A stretch of 64,000 nt of DNA from Lepisosteus oculatus. Its lineage: Eukaryota > Chordata > Actinopteri > Semionotiformes > Lepisosteidae. Positions 45,301 through 52,732 of this stretch are shown piece after piece (positions within the stretch are counted from its first letter, which is position 1; each line of letters begins with the position of its first letter). The translations under genes and the position numbers were made by a program. Location of the stretch: contig NC_090718.1 in NCBI RefSeq assembly GCF_040954835.1, positions 11,361,532 to 11,425,531 of the forward strand. Reading direction: 5' to 3'. Below the pieces are notes generated by a model that did no database searches, had not been told where the DNA came from, and saw only the letters and a list, made by a program, of their open reading frames with translations.

Positions 45301-48300
45301 ATCACAGAGGGTTTGTAAGCGCCAGAGGGTTATTGTTCTGAACACAAACTGTACCCAGTTGGCCAACGTGACAGGAAGGGCCACTCGGGACGTGCGTTTC
45401 AGCCGAACAGCACCGGGACGTACCTGTGGAAGCCCAGGTGAAGGGCCGACTGAGTGAGAATGAGGTTCTCGGTCAGCAGGTTGTAAGACTGGGGGAACTC
45501 TACCACCTGCTGGGGGTCAGCGGGGATAAGACAAGTCTCTTTATCCAGACCTGCCAAGGCAACAGGAAGAAAACACACGACAGAAGGAGATTTGAAACAT
45601 TTTGAGCTCAAGGGATTAGTAATGCCTGAGGTTCTGCGCCAGCCAATATTGTTGTTTTTTTGACACCACCTGACACAAAATTGTTTTGCCAGACCCACCC
45701 GATTCACATCCTGGCTCACAGCTACAAACCCTGTGGCCGCACATGGGGGAGAATGAGGAAGTGTAGGATGACTCCTCCCAAGTGCACACAATCCAGCCAC
45801 TTAAGTTTTAGCATACAATATTGTCTAGTAGTGCCAATTCTTAATCAAAGAGACGGTAAAGACTAAATTAATGAGTGAACCGCACACTTAGTATCTCTTC
45901 AGCTGGTTAGACAGTAGCAAAGGTCCTACTCTTGAGTCGGTCAGACAAGAGCAAACTGTGTTAGCTACTCATGACTCAGTCAGACAGCAGCGAACTGTCG
46001 TAGCTACTCTGGACTCAGTCAGACAGCAGAGAACTGTCTTAGTACCATAAGTTGGTCACATAGAATCTTAATGCCTTAACAACCCTTTAAGTCATGCTTA
46101 TAGTAGCACACATGTCAGGTGTAGCACACATCAGTTCAGTGAACTCTACAATCATGGAATACAAGCTATTATCGGCGTCCTGGCCTGACCTCGGGTGTGC
46201 ACATTCCGATTCCGACGCTCCTCTTCGCTCAGTTCCTTCAGGGCGCAGTAGGTGGGGTTAAAGGTCAGTAGCTTGGCGGAGCGCGGTCGGCAGAAGGGCT
46301 GGCACAGCTTGAGCAGGGCGGCCCCCAGGTTGAGGAAGAAGGCGTCCGAGGCGTACATCTGGAAGAAGATCTCCGGCATCTGATTGGCCCAGATCTTGGC
46401 GCGCCCGCTGTTAGCCTGCAGGCAGCCGCCCAGCCAGGAGAGCAGCAGGTGGCGCATCTCGGTGGACTGCTGCAGCAGGTTCTTCAGGATCTGGTGGAGC
46501 TTGTCGTGGAACTGGCCCATGAACTGTGGGGAGCCAGAGCAGAGAGAGGGCCGCAGGAGTCAGGGGTGTCCTTTGAGCGCACTTTGAACCAGGAAGAAAT
46601 CACAGCCTGGCCCCATGCGAAACCTCATCACAGATTGCTCGGAAAACTAGCACTTTCACGAATGAAAGAAGTATGCCTTTTTGTTTGCAATATTCAGCCA
46701 CAGTTCGAGACTCCTCAGCCAGATACTATGTTTCCCTACAATACTACGCAGGCACAGACAGATACAGAGCTCGTCTCACCTGGTGTATATTGGACTCTTG
46801 CACCTTCATCTCTTGTGGGCTGGAGCGCGAGGGGCTGAGGAAGAACCCATGGTTCTCCACCACTCCGGGGGTCTTCAGCAGGCAGGAGATGTTCAGCACC
46901 GCCCCCAGCAGGGTCTTTTGGTACTGCAGCCCGTTGTTGGGGTCTTTAGGCTGGATGTGCTCAACTAATACCTGGAACCAGAAAGATAGCGAGATTGTGG
47001 TTGAGCTGCTTCATGATCACGCCACTTAACACAGAGAGAAACTCCAGGGCAGCTGGTCTGTTCCACCTGCAGGGTGAAGCAAGGTGTTGAGATCTTGAAG
47101 AAAGCTGAAACCTGGTTATTTCTCAAACAGTGTCTTGCATGGAACAACCATCTTCCAGCATCTCAATCGACTAGCAATTTTATTTCTCCTCTTAGAAAAT
47201 ACTCTTTTTTAGCAGATTCAGTACATATATGGTATAAAATATGGCACAATCTTATAATTATTTGAGCACATCTAACAATGTTCTACTAATCATTCTATCA
47301 CAGGAGAAATAGTCTCCTCCTCATTCAACAGAATGTGCCCAGAAAACTCATTAAAAACAAGAATTGTATAAATGCCCTTTTAAATTACTCTGAACTGAAG
47401 CCCAGCCCTTGAGGTCTTTGCTATGCACCTACAGTATGTGTGCTGCTATAAACGCCCTCACTGTCTCGGCCTGTGCTGGTGGCAGCGACACCCCGACCTT
47501 TGCAATGTCCCTCTGGCGGCTGAAGTACAGCAGCACTTCCATGTAGGAGTAGAGCAGCAGCTGGCACAGCTCCAGGTCCTTTATTCGACCATGCAGGATG
47601 TCCAACACCGGCACCATCACTTCCCCGAAGGTGCGCACCTCCTGATCGGCCACCAGGGCGGCAATAACCTCCTCCACAAACTCCACCACTTCATCCAGCT
47701 CTGAGGATACAGAAAGGGGGGATGCACGAGGCCGCCCGCGGAGCTGAGGGCAGAGCCCCGCTCTTCGGCAGAAGACAACGCGCCATCTAAACCGTGCAAA
47801 TCTAGAAAACAACAAGTTCTGACGCCGCAGTGCATGATCGAGGCAGTCCCGTTTTGAAAAGCTGCCTCCCATTCCGTAAAATAATAACACGACACCCCTC
47901 CAACCAGGCCCCCCCCCTTAGGGTCCTGGGAACTCACGCGCTCCGCTCACGCCTTCCAACAGCAGGTCCAGCAGCTGCTCGTAGACGTTCTGGCTGACGT
48001 ACATCTCTGGGGTCAGCAGGACAGTGCGGGCGTTGGACACGGTCAGGTTCTTGCAGCGCACGGCGTACGACAGCAGCTTCTCTGGCACTTTGGTGATCTG
48101 CGGGACAATACGTGTGGGACGCAGTTGGACGGTTGGACAGTGAGCACCCGCCAGAGGGGTGCGAAGGGGAACTGCAACGCTATTTTTCTAGAAAGAATCC
48201 GCACAAAATGTACACAGTTACTTGGAAAACCTCCGACCACAAACTAGACTACATTTCCAGGAATGCGCCATGTTCCGCAATTCAGACCGAGGTAACCCAA

Positions 48301-51300
48301 TTTCCCCGGGATGTGTTGTGGCTCTGTGACATTGTAAACAAGCAGGCCTGTGAACACATCTTTCTTGATCCAATAGAAATATTGCTCTCGACTTCAAGAC
48401 GGTTTTGCCGACAGATACTACTTACTTGTTAACTTTGCCATGCAGATCAAGTTGGAACATCAATGCAGTGAAACGTCTGCTGCACAACCTGAATTTATTC
48501 TCTTGTACATCACATTACATTAGTCTTTACGGTGACTAGTGAGCAAGAAGGGCCGCTTCGTGTCGCTATACGTGCGAACTCTCACTCTCGTCCGTGGATG
48601 AGACCAGGGGTTTGCGACAGCACGGCGATTTACAGTGCTTTCACAAAATTCATGATTTTGTGCTCAATTTGAAATTTGTTTAATTTTTCTATACCATCAA
48701 TGAATTTTAATTTAATTGTTACTGAATTGTAATATCCGGTTTGAGAAATTGGGACTGGAGTTCCCCTTCAAATCAAGTAGAAAACATGCTTTTTCTCCCC
48801 TCTCATCATTTTGTCCCTGCATTGATTTTCACTCCTGAATCCAGTGCTTTTACCCTGGACTCATGCGGCACACTTAAGTGTCCCTTTCATCCACCCACTT
48901 CCTAACCACTTTATCCAATACATGGTTACTGGGGACGCTGGAGCCTAACCTGACGAGCAGCGGCAGGAGGCAGGGTACACTCTGTGCCAGTCCATCTTAG
49001 GGCACACGCCCTTACACTCACACCAGGGCCAGTTTTCCCAGAAGCCAGTTAACCTACCAGCATATCTTTGGACTGTGGGAGGAAACTGGAGCTCCCAGAG
49101 GAAACGCAGGAGAACATACAGACTCCACCCAAACAGCACCCCAGAGATTAAACCCAGGGCCCCAGCGCTGCGAGGCAGCACAGCTAATCCCTGGGCCACC
49201 ACCCCACTCCCTCACTAAGGGCGTCTGCAACTCGTAGCGTTTCCTGCAAGGATATAATTCTCTGATTACATTTATGTGTACGAAAAGATGAGAATATGTT
49301 TTTTTCCTCATGCACTGCACTGACACGAACCTCCTGGAGCTGCTTAGCTCCTCTGAGTCAGCTTTTCAGGAATGGCGGTAAGGTGGGACTCGGATAAGCA
49401 GGGAGCCCTGACCTTTCCGACACCAAACCAGAGCCGTCGTCAAGCGGGCTCGATCCCGACACCTCCTCCCCATTGCGAGACCACCTGCCTGGCCCAGGCT
49501 TGGAAACCCCCCTCTCCCTGCCCCCTGCCCCGCCGCCCTACCTCCTCCTTGGCTCTCTGATAGCAGGCGTAGAGGTAGGGCACCGCAGACTTCTCGCCAG
49601 CATCGCGGTCCGCCGACATGTTCACCGCGCTGGAGGAGGTCATGAAGATCAGGTGGTTTCCTGGCTCTGGCAACAGGAGCCGGTTAAACAGGGCCTGCAG
49701 TGGAGAGAGGAGAAGACAGAAATCCCAGGAATGGGTGTGCAGTATATAATAACTGGATGAATAAAGCACAAGTGATCTGCTGACTCTTCATTTTTCCTTC
49801 TATTTAATTTACGGTGTCTTCCCATGTGTCCTTGTGTCCTGCTGGTATTCATCTCTGTGGCAGGGTGCCTGGTTTGTGTATATTCTTCTTGCGTCTGTTT
49901 TGTTTTGGGCGATATGCATTAAAATTACAGTTCTGGCTCTTACACCAACAGGAATCAGACCAGAGGAAAGCGACCAGACCAACTCTGCGTTTAAAGTGAC
50001 ATCCTGTGGCCGGTGGGCTGAAGGAGCTCCATGTTCTTGGTTTTCGAACACAGAAGTATATCAAATCCTCCCAGGCACTGACAGCGAATCTCCTCCAGTG
50101 CGTCTCTTCAGATCGAGCAGTCAAGCAGATACAAGAGGACACAAGTGGACACCACGTGCCTTTAAAAACTGGGATAGGAGACTCTCTTTTACCCCAAGGG
50201 TGGTGGGGGTATGGCACAGGGCTGCCCAGCCGTGTCGTTGAAGCTGACATCCTGGCTTCTTTCCAGAAGAGGCTGGATGAGATCCTTGGATCAAAACCTC
50301 CAAATGGGCCAGATGGGCCACCTGTGGTTTGTAACTATCCACATGTTCTAATATAGTTTATCTTGCCTGGTCATTAAGAAAGTTCTGTGTATGTGTTTTA
50401 TATGGCACAGTGCACCACATATAATACAGGATGCCTATTTGGTATAAGTGCCATGTCAATGCCCGTGTGTGTGAGAGGTGCTATACAACATAGGGCTCGG
50501 AGTATCTAGAGATACATGAACGCATGTCTCCACCAGAGCACTCTCCCACCTGCTCAATGTTGTCCATGTCCAGCCAGTCCTGTCCATCCAGGTCTGCAGC
50601 CATCTCCTCCAGATAGACGCATCGCGCTGGGATCCCGTTCCCCCCCCGCAGGCTGGGGTCACCTGCACAGCCGCACACAGACAGGGGCTGAGGCTACTCG
50701 CTCACCCCGAGAGAGAGGAGAGGCTAAGAAGACAAACTCAGACCCTACTGCTTCCCTTCTAACACGCAGGGCAAGACCAGGGTCACTGGAGCAATTGTAT
50801 CTTGGGGAGCAAGACTTATTGCATTATTTAGGGGTCAGCTAAGGGCGGGTGCGCTGACGTCATGCAACATGACGGACTGGAAGAGTCCGTATCATCTTAC
50901 GCAGCTGCCGAGAAGCTGGATTTGACCGCTCTGATCAAAGGGAACCGAGACTGAAGCTCCCAGGAAACGGTGCCGAGGTCCAGAAAATACTGCATATTCA
51001 TCACATTAGGAGCCTAGTAAATGACACCTAAAGCGCTGCAACAGCCTGTTTTAGAAAGGCTGTTTAACACTGGCATCATGAAAATGAGGCACTGGGTTTC
51101 GGACTGATCAATCTGGGCACACAGGTGCCCGAGATAGTCTGCAACCCAGCTGCAGCTGAAAACGTTTTCCCCTGTTTTATTAAGGAATTAAACAGCGCTT
51201 CCATCGTGAAGGTGCCAAAGATGAAAGAAGCCCATCAGCAGGGCTCCTGCCTGCACCAGGATTGATGGCATGTGAGAGGGGGAGAGCGAGGCCACGGGGT

Positions 51301-52689
51301 TTAATAAGAAGGTGTAAAGCCGGTGAAGGCTGCATCCCAGTTTGTGCTTCAGAAGCACAGCTGTTCTCTAAAGGCAGTAATGATATGATGGCAGATCCGC
51401 TCAGCTGAGTCAGATGGCCCCTGCCTTCCCTTCAGTGTAACGAGGATAAGTCATTCCACCTGGCATGAGCGTCAGAGCACTGACAAGGGCCGAGCAAGCG
51501 TTCTATCAGTGAGCAGCGATTACCCAGGAGAGAGCTCCCTGCTGGAAACAAAGCGCTCTCTGTGTTCCAGGCCAGCAGTACCCACGCCCGGCTGCACCTG
51601 GGCGCTGGGGAGGAGCGGCACTCACTGTTGTCCAGCGTGATGAGGAAGATCCTCTGGATCATGTGGTTGACGTTGAGCTGCTGGCAGAGCTCCTGCTGGG
51701 AGCGGAAGGAGCGGCTGATCTCGGCCAGCGAGTCGTCATTGTCGTCGATGCTGTCCGACACCGAGTTCTCCGACTCCTCCGTGCTCTCCCCCGAATCGTC
51801 CACTGAAACAGGGCAGCATGGGGCGGGCGGTCACTCCCCGCTAGAGCGCGCACACACGGTCACTCCCTGCTAGAGCGCGCACACATGGTCACTCCCAGCT
51901 AGAGTGCGCACACACGGTCACTCCTGCGATCACTCCCCGGTAGAGGGCGCACACACGGTCACTCCCCGCTAGAGCGCGCACACACGGTCACTCCCCGCTA
52001 GAGCTCGCACACATGGTCACTCCCAGCTAGAGTGCGCACACACAGTCACTCCTGCGATCACTCCCCACTAGAGCGCGCACACACGGTCACTCCCCGCTAG
52101 AGCGCGCACACACGGTCACTCCCCGCTAGAGCGCGCACACACAGTCACTCCCCGCTAGAGCACGCACACACAGTCACTCCTGCGATCACTCCTGCGATCA
52201 CTCCTGCGATCACTCCTGCGATCACTCCCCACTACAGCACGCACATACGGACAGTCCACCGGTCACTCCTGCAGTCACTCCAGCGGTCACTCCCGCTAAC
52301 ATGCAAACACATACTCATTTGTTCCTGTGTGTTCCTCTGGGTACTGTTTGGGCACTTTAGAATTTATGATATAATTTAAGATATCGTTTGATTTGCAATA
52401 AAAGTAATTTACGACTGTGCCCATACTGTCTGCTCGTCTGGAGTCATAAGTCATGTCTGTATGAGTAAGCACTGGTGTTTGGGAACTGTGCACGCCAAGT
52501 AATATCGTACAAACACGCTTCAGGGCACTGCCAGTAGCAGCAATGGGGACGGGACTCACGTGGAGGCTGTGTGTGCTCCTGCAGCTGTTTCTGTCCAGAT
52601 GCAAACTGTCTGGCATCGGCCACGGAGCTGAAGAGAGCGGCAAAGGGGTTTCGGGAGAAGCTCTGGTTGTTATTGCCCTGGTCGGTCAT
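36239..52689 (-). CDS. UBE4A: Ubiquitin conjugation factor E4 A (UBE4A), U-box E3/E4 ligase, complete
   Basis: Nineteen coding exons sum to 3234 nt, 1077 codons plus stop (human protein about 1066). Every phase matches. The product is a Ufd2-type E4 enzyme that extends ubiquitin chains on tagged substrates with an E2. Domains: an acidic, serine-rich N-terminus (residues 1-90); a helical Ufd2 core (about 300-960) with blocks such as [20 protein letters not shown] and [20 protein letters not shown]; and a C-terminal U-box (about 995-1070) with [20 protein letters not shown] and [21 protein letters not shown]-boxes lack zinc ligands, as here. The start MTDQGNNN matches the human MTDQENNN. UBE4B is excluded by closer similarity throughout. 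Confidence 0.96.
36856..37013 (-). CDS. UBE4A: UBE4A coding exon 18 (U-box, first part)
   Basis: Residues 981-1032. Encodes [20 protein letters not shown], then [20 protein letters not shown] and [12 protein letters not shown], the first two-thirds of the U-box. The human Cys in LMCDPV is Leu here. Confidence 0.95.
37583..37730 (-). CDS. UBE4A: UBE4A coding exon 17
   Basis: Residues 931-980. Encodes [20 protein letters not shown], then [20 protein letters not shown] and FSLLADKIK. Confidence 0.95.
38036..38216 (-). CDS. UBE4A: UBE4A coding exon 16
   Basis: Residues 871-930. Encodes [20 protein letters not shown], then [20 protein letters not shown] and [20 protein letters not shown], the most conserved part of the Ufd2 core. 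Confidence 0.95.
38501..38675 (-). CDS. UBE4A: UBE4A coding exon 15
   Basis: Residues 813-870. Encodes [20 protein letters not shown], then [20 protein letters not shown] and TLAFLTS. The donor is followed by a (GA)n tract. Confidence 0.95.
38790..39085 (+). repeat. Unclassified retroelement 3' end
   Basis: T-rich sequence with repeated CTGTACTGT and TTGTATAT words, ending GGTGAATAAAAGTGATTTTG. An AATAAA followed by a TGATTTTGAT-type tail is typical of fish non-LTR retroelement ends. It fills most of the UBE4A intron between coding exons 14 and 15. Confidence 0.45.
39342..39455 (-). CDS. UBE4A: UBE4A coding exon 14
   Basis: Residues 775-812, in phase 0 at both ends. Encodes [20 protein letters not shown], then [18 protein letters not shown]. 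Confidence 0.95.
40068..40168 (-). CDS. UBE4A: UBE4A coding exon 13
   Basis: Residues 741-774. Encodes [20 protein letters not shown], then [14 protein letters not shown]. Confidence 0.94.
40973..41163 (-). CDS. UBE4A: UBE4A coding exon 12
   Basis: Residues 677-740. Encodes [20 protein letters not shown], then [20 protein letters not shown] and [12 protein letters not shown] copy D ends about 75 bases from its acceptor. Confidence 0.94.
41238..41718 (-). repeat. 5S-rRNA-derived SINE, copy D
   Basis: Reverse-oriented copy in the UBE4A intron between coding exons 11 and 12, only about 75 bases upstream of the exon 12 acceptor. The head, body and tail blocks are all recognisable; the body is shortened by about 90 bases relative to copy C. 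Confidence 0.82.
41990..42790 (+). repeat. CR1/L2-like LINE 3' tail, split by a TTAA transposon
   Basis: The left part ends GCGGAAGAGCATTTAA at 42034. The right part resumes TTTAAATCCAAGGACAGG at 42677 and encodes [20 protein letters not shown]. The 642-bp DNA transposon sits between them. Confidence 0.7.
42035..42676 (+). mobile_element. TTAA-type non-autonomous DNA transposon, copy 2 (complete)
   Basis: A 642-bp element between TTAA at 42031-42034 and TTAA at 42677-42680. The ends are GGGGGAGCTGCACTGC and, on the other strand, AGGGGAACTGCAGTCC (12 of 16 match). There is no coding capacity. TTAA duplication with G-rich ends fits the Kolobok superfamily better than piggyBac, whose ends start with CCC; this assignment is an inference. 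It sits inside a LINE tail in a UBE4A intron. Confidence 0.8.
42806..42938 (-). CDS. UBE4A: UBE4A coding exon 11
   Basis: Residues 633-676. Encodes [20 protein letters not shown], then [20 protein letters not shown]. Acceptor: a T-run then ccaaaaaaaaacag, unusually A-rich just before the AG. Confidence 0.92.
43215..43365. mobile_element. Penelope-like 3' ends as an inverted pair with hammerhead-like core
   Basis: Left arm at about 43222-43275 (GGAACAAGTA...TTCCATGCTGAAAAG) is the inverse of the right arm (CAGCCTGGAATAAACCTTTA then CTTGTTCC, ending about 43359). Between them lie CTGAAGA (43287-43293), a GGCT/AGCC stem and GAAAC (43308-43312), the invariant layout of a hammerhead ribozyme core. 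Hammerheads are known in Penelope-like elements. Confidence 0.65.
43890..44401 (+). repeat. 5S-rRNA-derived SINE, copy E
   Basis: Forward-oriented copy in the UBE4A intron between coding exons 10 and 11. The 5S-like head is degraded and has an internal deletion near CTGGCCAATACCTGG. The body and the AAGCGCTATATAAGTA tail are intact. It ends about 85 bases from exon 10. Confidence 0.82.
44485..44792 (-). CDS. UBE4A: UBE4A coding exon 10
   Basis: Residues 530-632. Encodes [20 protein letters not shown], then [20 protein letters not shown], ending LLCYVP. The Gly/Pro-rich insert RGPGPGAEQ replaces a serine-rich linker of the human protein. Confidence 0.94.
45085..45220 (-). repeat. CR1/L2-like LINE 3' tail
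   Basis: On the minus strand: GTGTGGAGCAAGCTGCCCCC, then CCTGGCTTCACTCCACAAAC, matching the family. It lies in the UBE4A intron between coding exons 9 and 10. Confidence 0.5.
45424..45550 (-). CDS. UBE4A: UBE4A coding exon 9
   Basis: Residues 488-529. Encodes [20 protein letters not shown], then [20 protein letters not shown]. Donor CCACAG|gtacgt. Confidence 0.93.
45905..46050. repeat. 39-bp tandem repeat, about 3.7 copies
   Basis: Units built on GTCAGACAGCAGCGAACTGT then CGTAGCTACTCTGGACTCA, with the outer units more diverged. It lies in the UBE4A intron between coding exons 8 and 9, about 140 bases from exon 8. Confidence 0.8.
46190..46523 (-). CDS. UBE4A: UBE4A coding exon 8 (largest)
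   Basis: Residues 377-487. Encodes [20 protein letters not shown], then [20 protein letters not shown] and [20 protein letters not shown], in the Ufd2 core. Confidence 0.95.
46780..46971 (-). CDS. UBE4A: UBE4A coding exon 7
   Basis: Residues 313-376, in phase 0 at both ends. Encodes [20 protein letters not shown], then [20 protein letters not shown] and [20 protein letters not shown]. Confidence 0.94.
47498..47700 (-). CDS. UBE4A: UBE4A coding exon 6
   Basis: Residues 245-312. Encodes [20 protein letters not shown], then [20 protein letters not shown] and [19 protein letters not shown]. This is the start of the helical Ufd2 core. Confidence 0.94.
47938..48097 (-). CDS. UBE4A: UBE4A coding exon 5
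   Basis: Residues 192-244. Encodes [20 protein letters not shown], then [20 protein letters not shown] and [12 protein letters not shown]. Donor GAGCGC|gtgagt. Confidence 0.92.
48163..48770 (+). mobile_element. TTAA-type non-autonomous DNA transposon, copy 1
   Basis: About 608 bp, aligning along its length with the 42.0-kb copy. The ends are GAAGGGGAACTGCAACGC and, inverted, TGAAGGGGAACTCCAGTCCC. The flanking tetramers have decayed from TTAA (CGAA and TCAA). It lies in the UBE4A intron between coding exons 4 and 5, about 65 bases upstream of the exon 5 acceptor. Confidence 0.8.
48885..49205 (-). repeat. tRNA-derived SINE
   Basis: On the minus strand: GGTGGCCCAGGGATTAGCTG (box A region), CCTGGGTTTAATCTCTGGGG (box B region), TTTCCTCCCACAGTCCAAAG, and a tail containing ATTGGATAAAGTGGTTAGGA. 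This is a widespread vertebrate SINE layout. It lies in a UBE4A intron. Confidence 0.72.
49542..49694 (-). CDS. UBE4A: UBE4A coding exon 4
   Basis: Residues 141-191, in phase 0 at both ends. Encodes [20 protein letters not shown], then [20 protein letters not shown] and YQRAKEE. Confidence 0.94.
50090..50350 (+). repeat. CR1/L2-like LINE 3' tail
   Basis: Contains GTGCCTTTAAAAACTGGGAT, CCCAAGGGTGGTGGGGGTAT and AGAGGCTGGATGAGATCCTT. It encodes frame-broken VVEAD and FQKRLDEIL. It lies in the UBE4A intron between coding exons 3 and 4. Confidence 0.6.
50550..50662 (-). CDS. UBE4A: UBE4A coding exon 3
   Basis: Residues 103-140. The acceptor gtgcag at 50663 restores [20 protein letters not shown] and then [19 protein letters not shown] second AG ten bases downstream would break the frame, so this start is chosen. 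Confidence 0.9.
51626..51802 (-). CDS. UBE4A: UBE4A coding exon 2
   Basis: Residues 44-102. Encodes an acidic/serine stretch ([20 protein letters not shown]), then [20 protein letters not shown] and [11 protein letters not shown]. Donor ACAACA|gtgagt. A 29-bp tandem array starts about 27 bases upstream of its acceptor. Confidence 0.93.
51829..52295. repeat. 29-bp minisatellite 1
   Basis: Tandem copies of a unit such as GGTCACTCCCCGCTAGAGCG plus CGCACACAC, with variant units. A nested 12-bp repeat (ACTCCTGCGATC) is inserted once in some units and four times in a row near 52166-52225. It lies in the UBE4A intron between coding exons 1 and 2. Confidence 0.9.
52560..52689 (-). CDS. UBE4A: UBE4A coding exon 1
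   Basis: ATG at 52689; residues 1-43, [20 protein letters not shown] then [14 protein letters not shown]. Donor CCTCCAC|gtgagt. A likely acceptor (tttgtgcacag) at 52733 suggests the exon begins there with a 43-nt 5' UTR part. Confidence 0.92.
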
Positions 52690-52732
52690 TTCACTGGGGC
52701 AGCAACTCCATCCACAGGCACTGCCCAGCAGC

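Noticed and set aside
50635-50652. Acceptor CCCCAG just inside UBE4A coding exon 3
   Set aside because: Using it would break the frame; the upstream gtgcag keeps [10 protein letters not shown], which matches the family.
51829-52295. A CRISPR-like array of 29-bp repeats
   Set aside because: The repeats are contiguous without unique spacers, in a vertebrate intron; this is an ordinary minisatellite.
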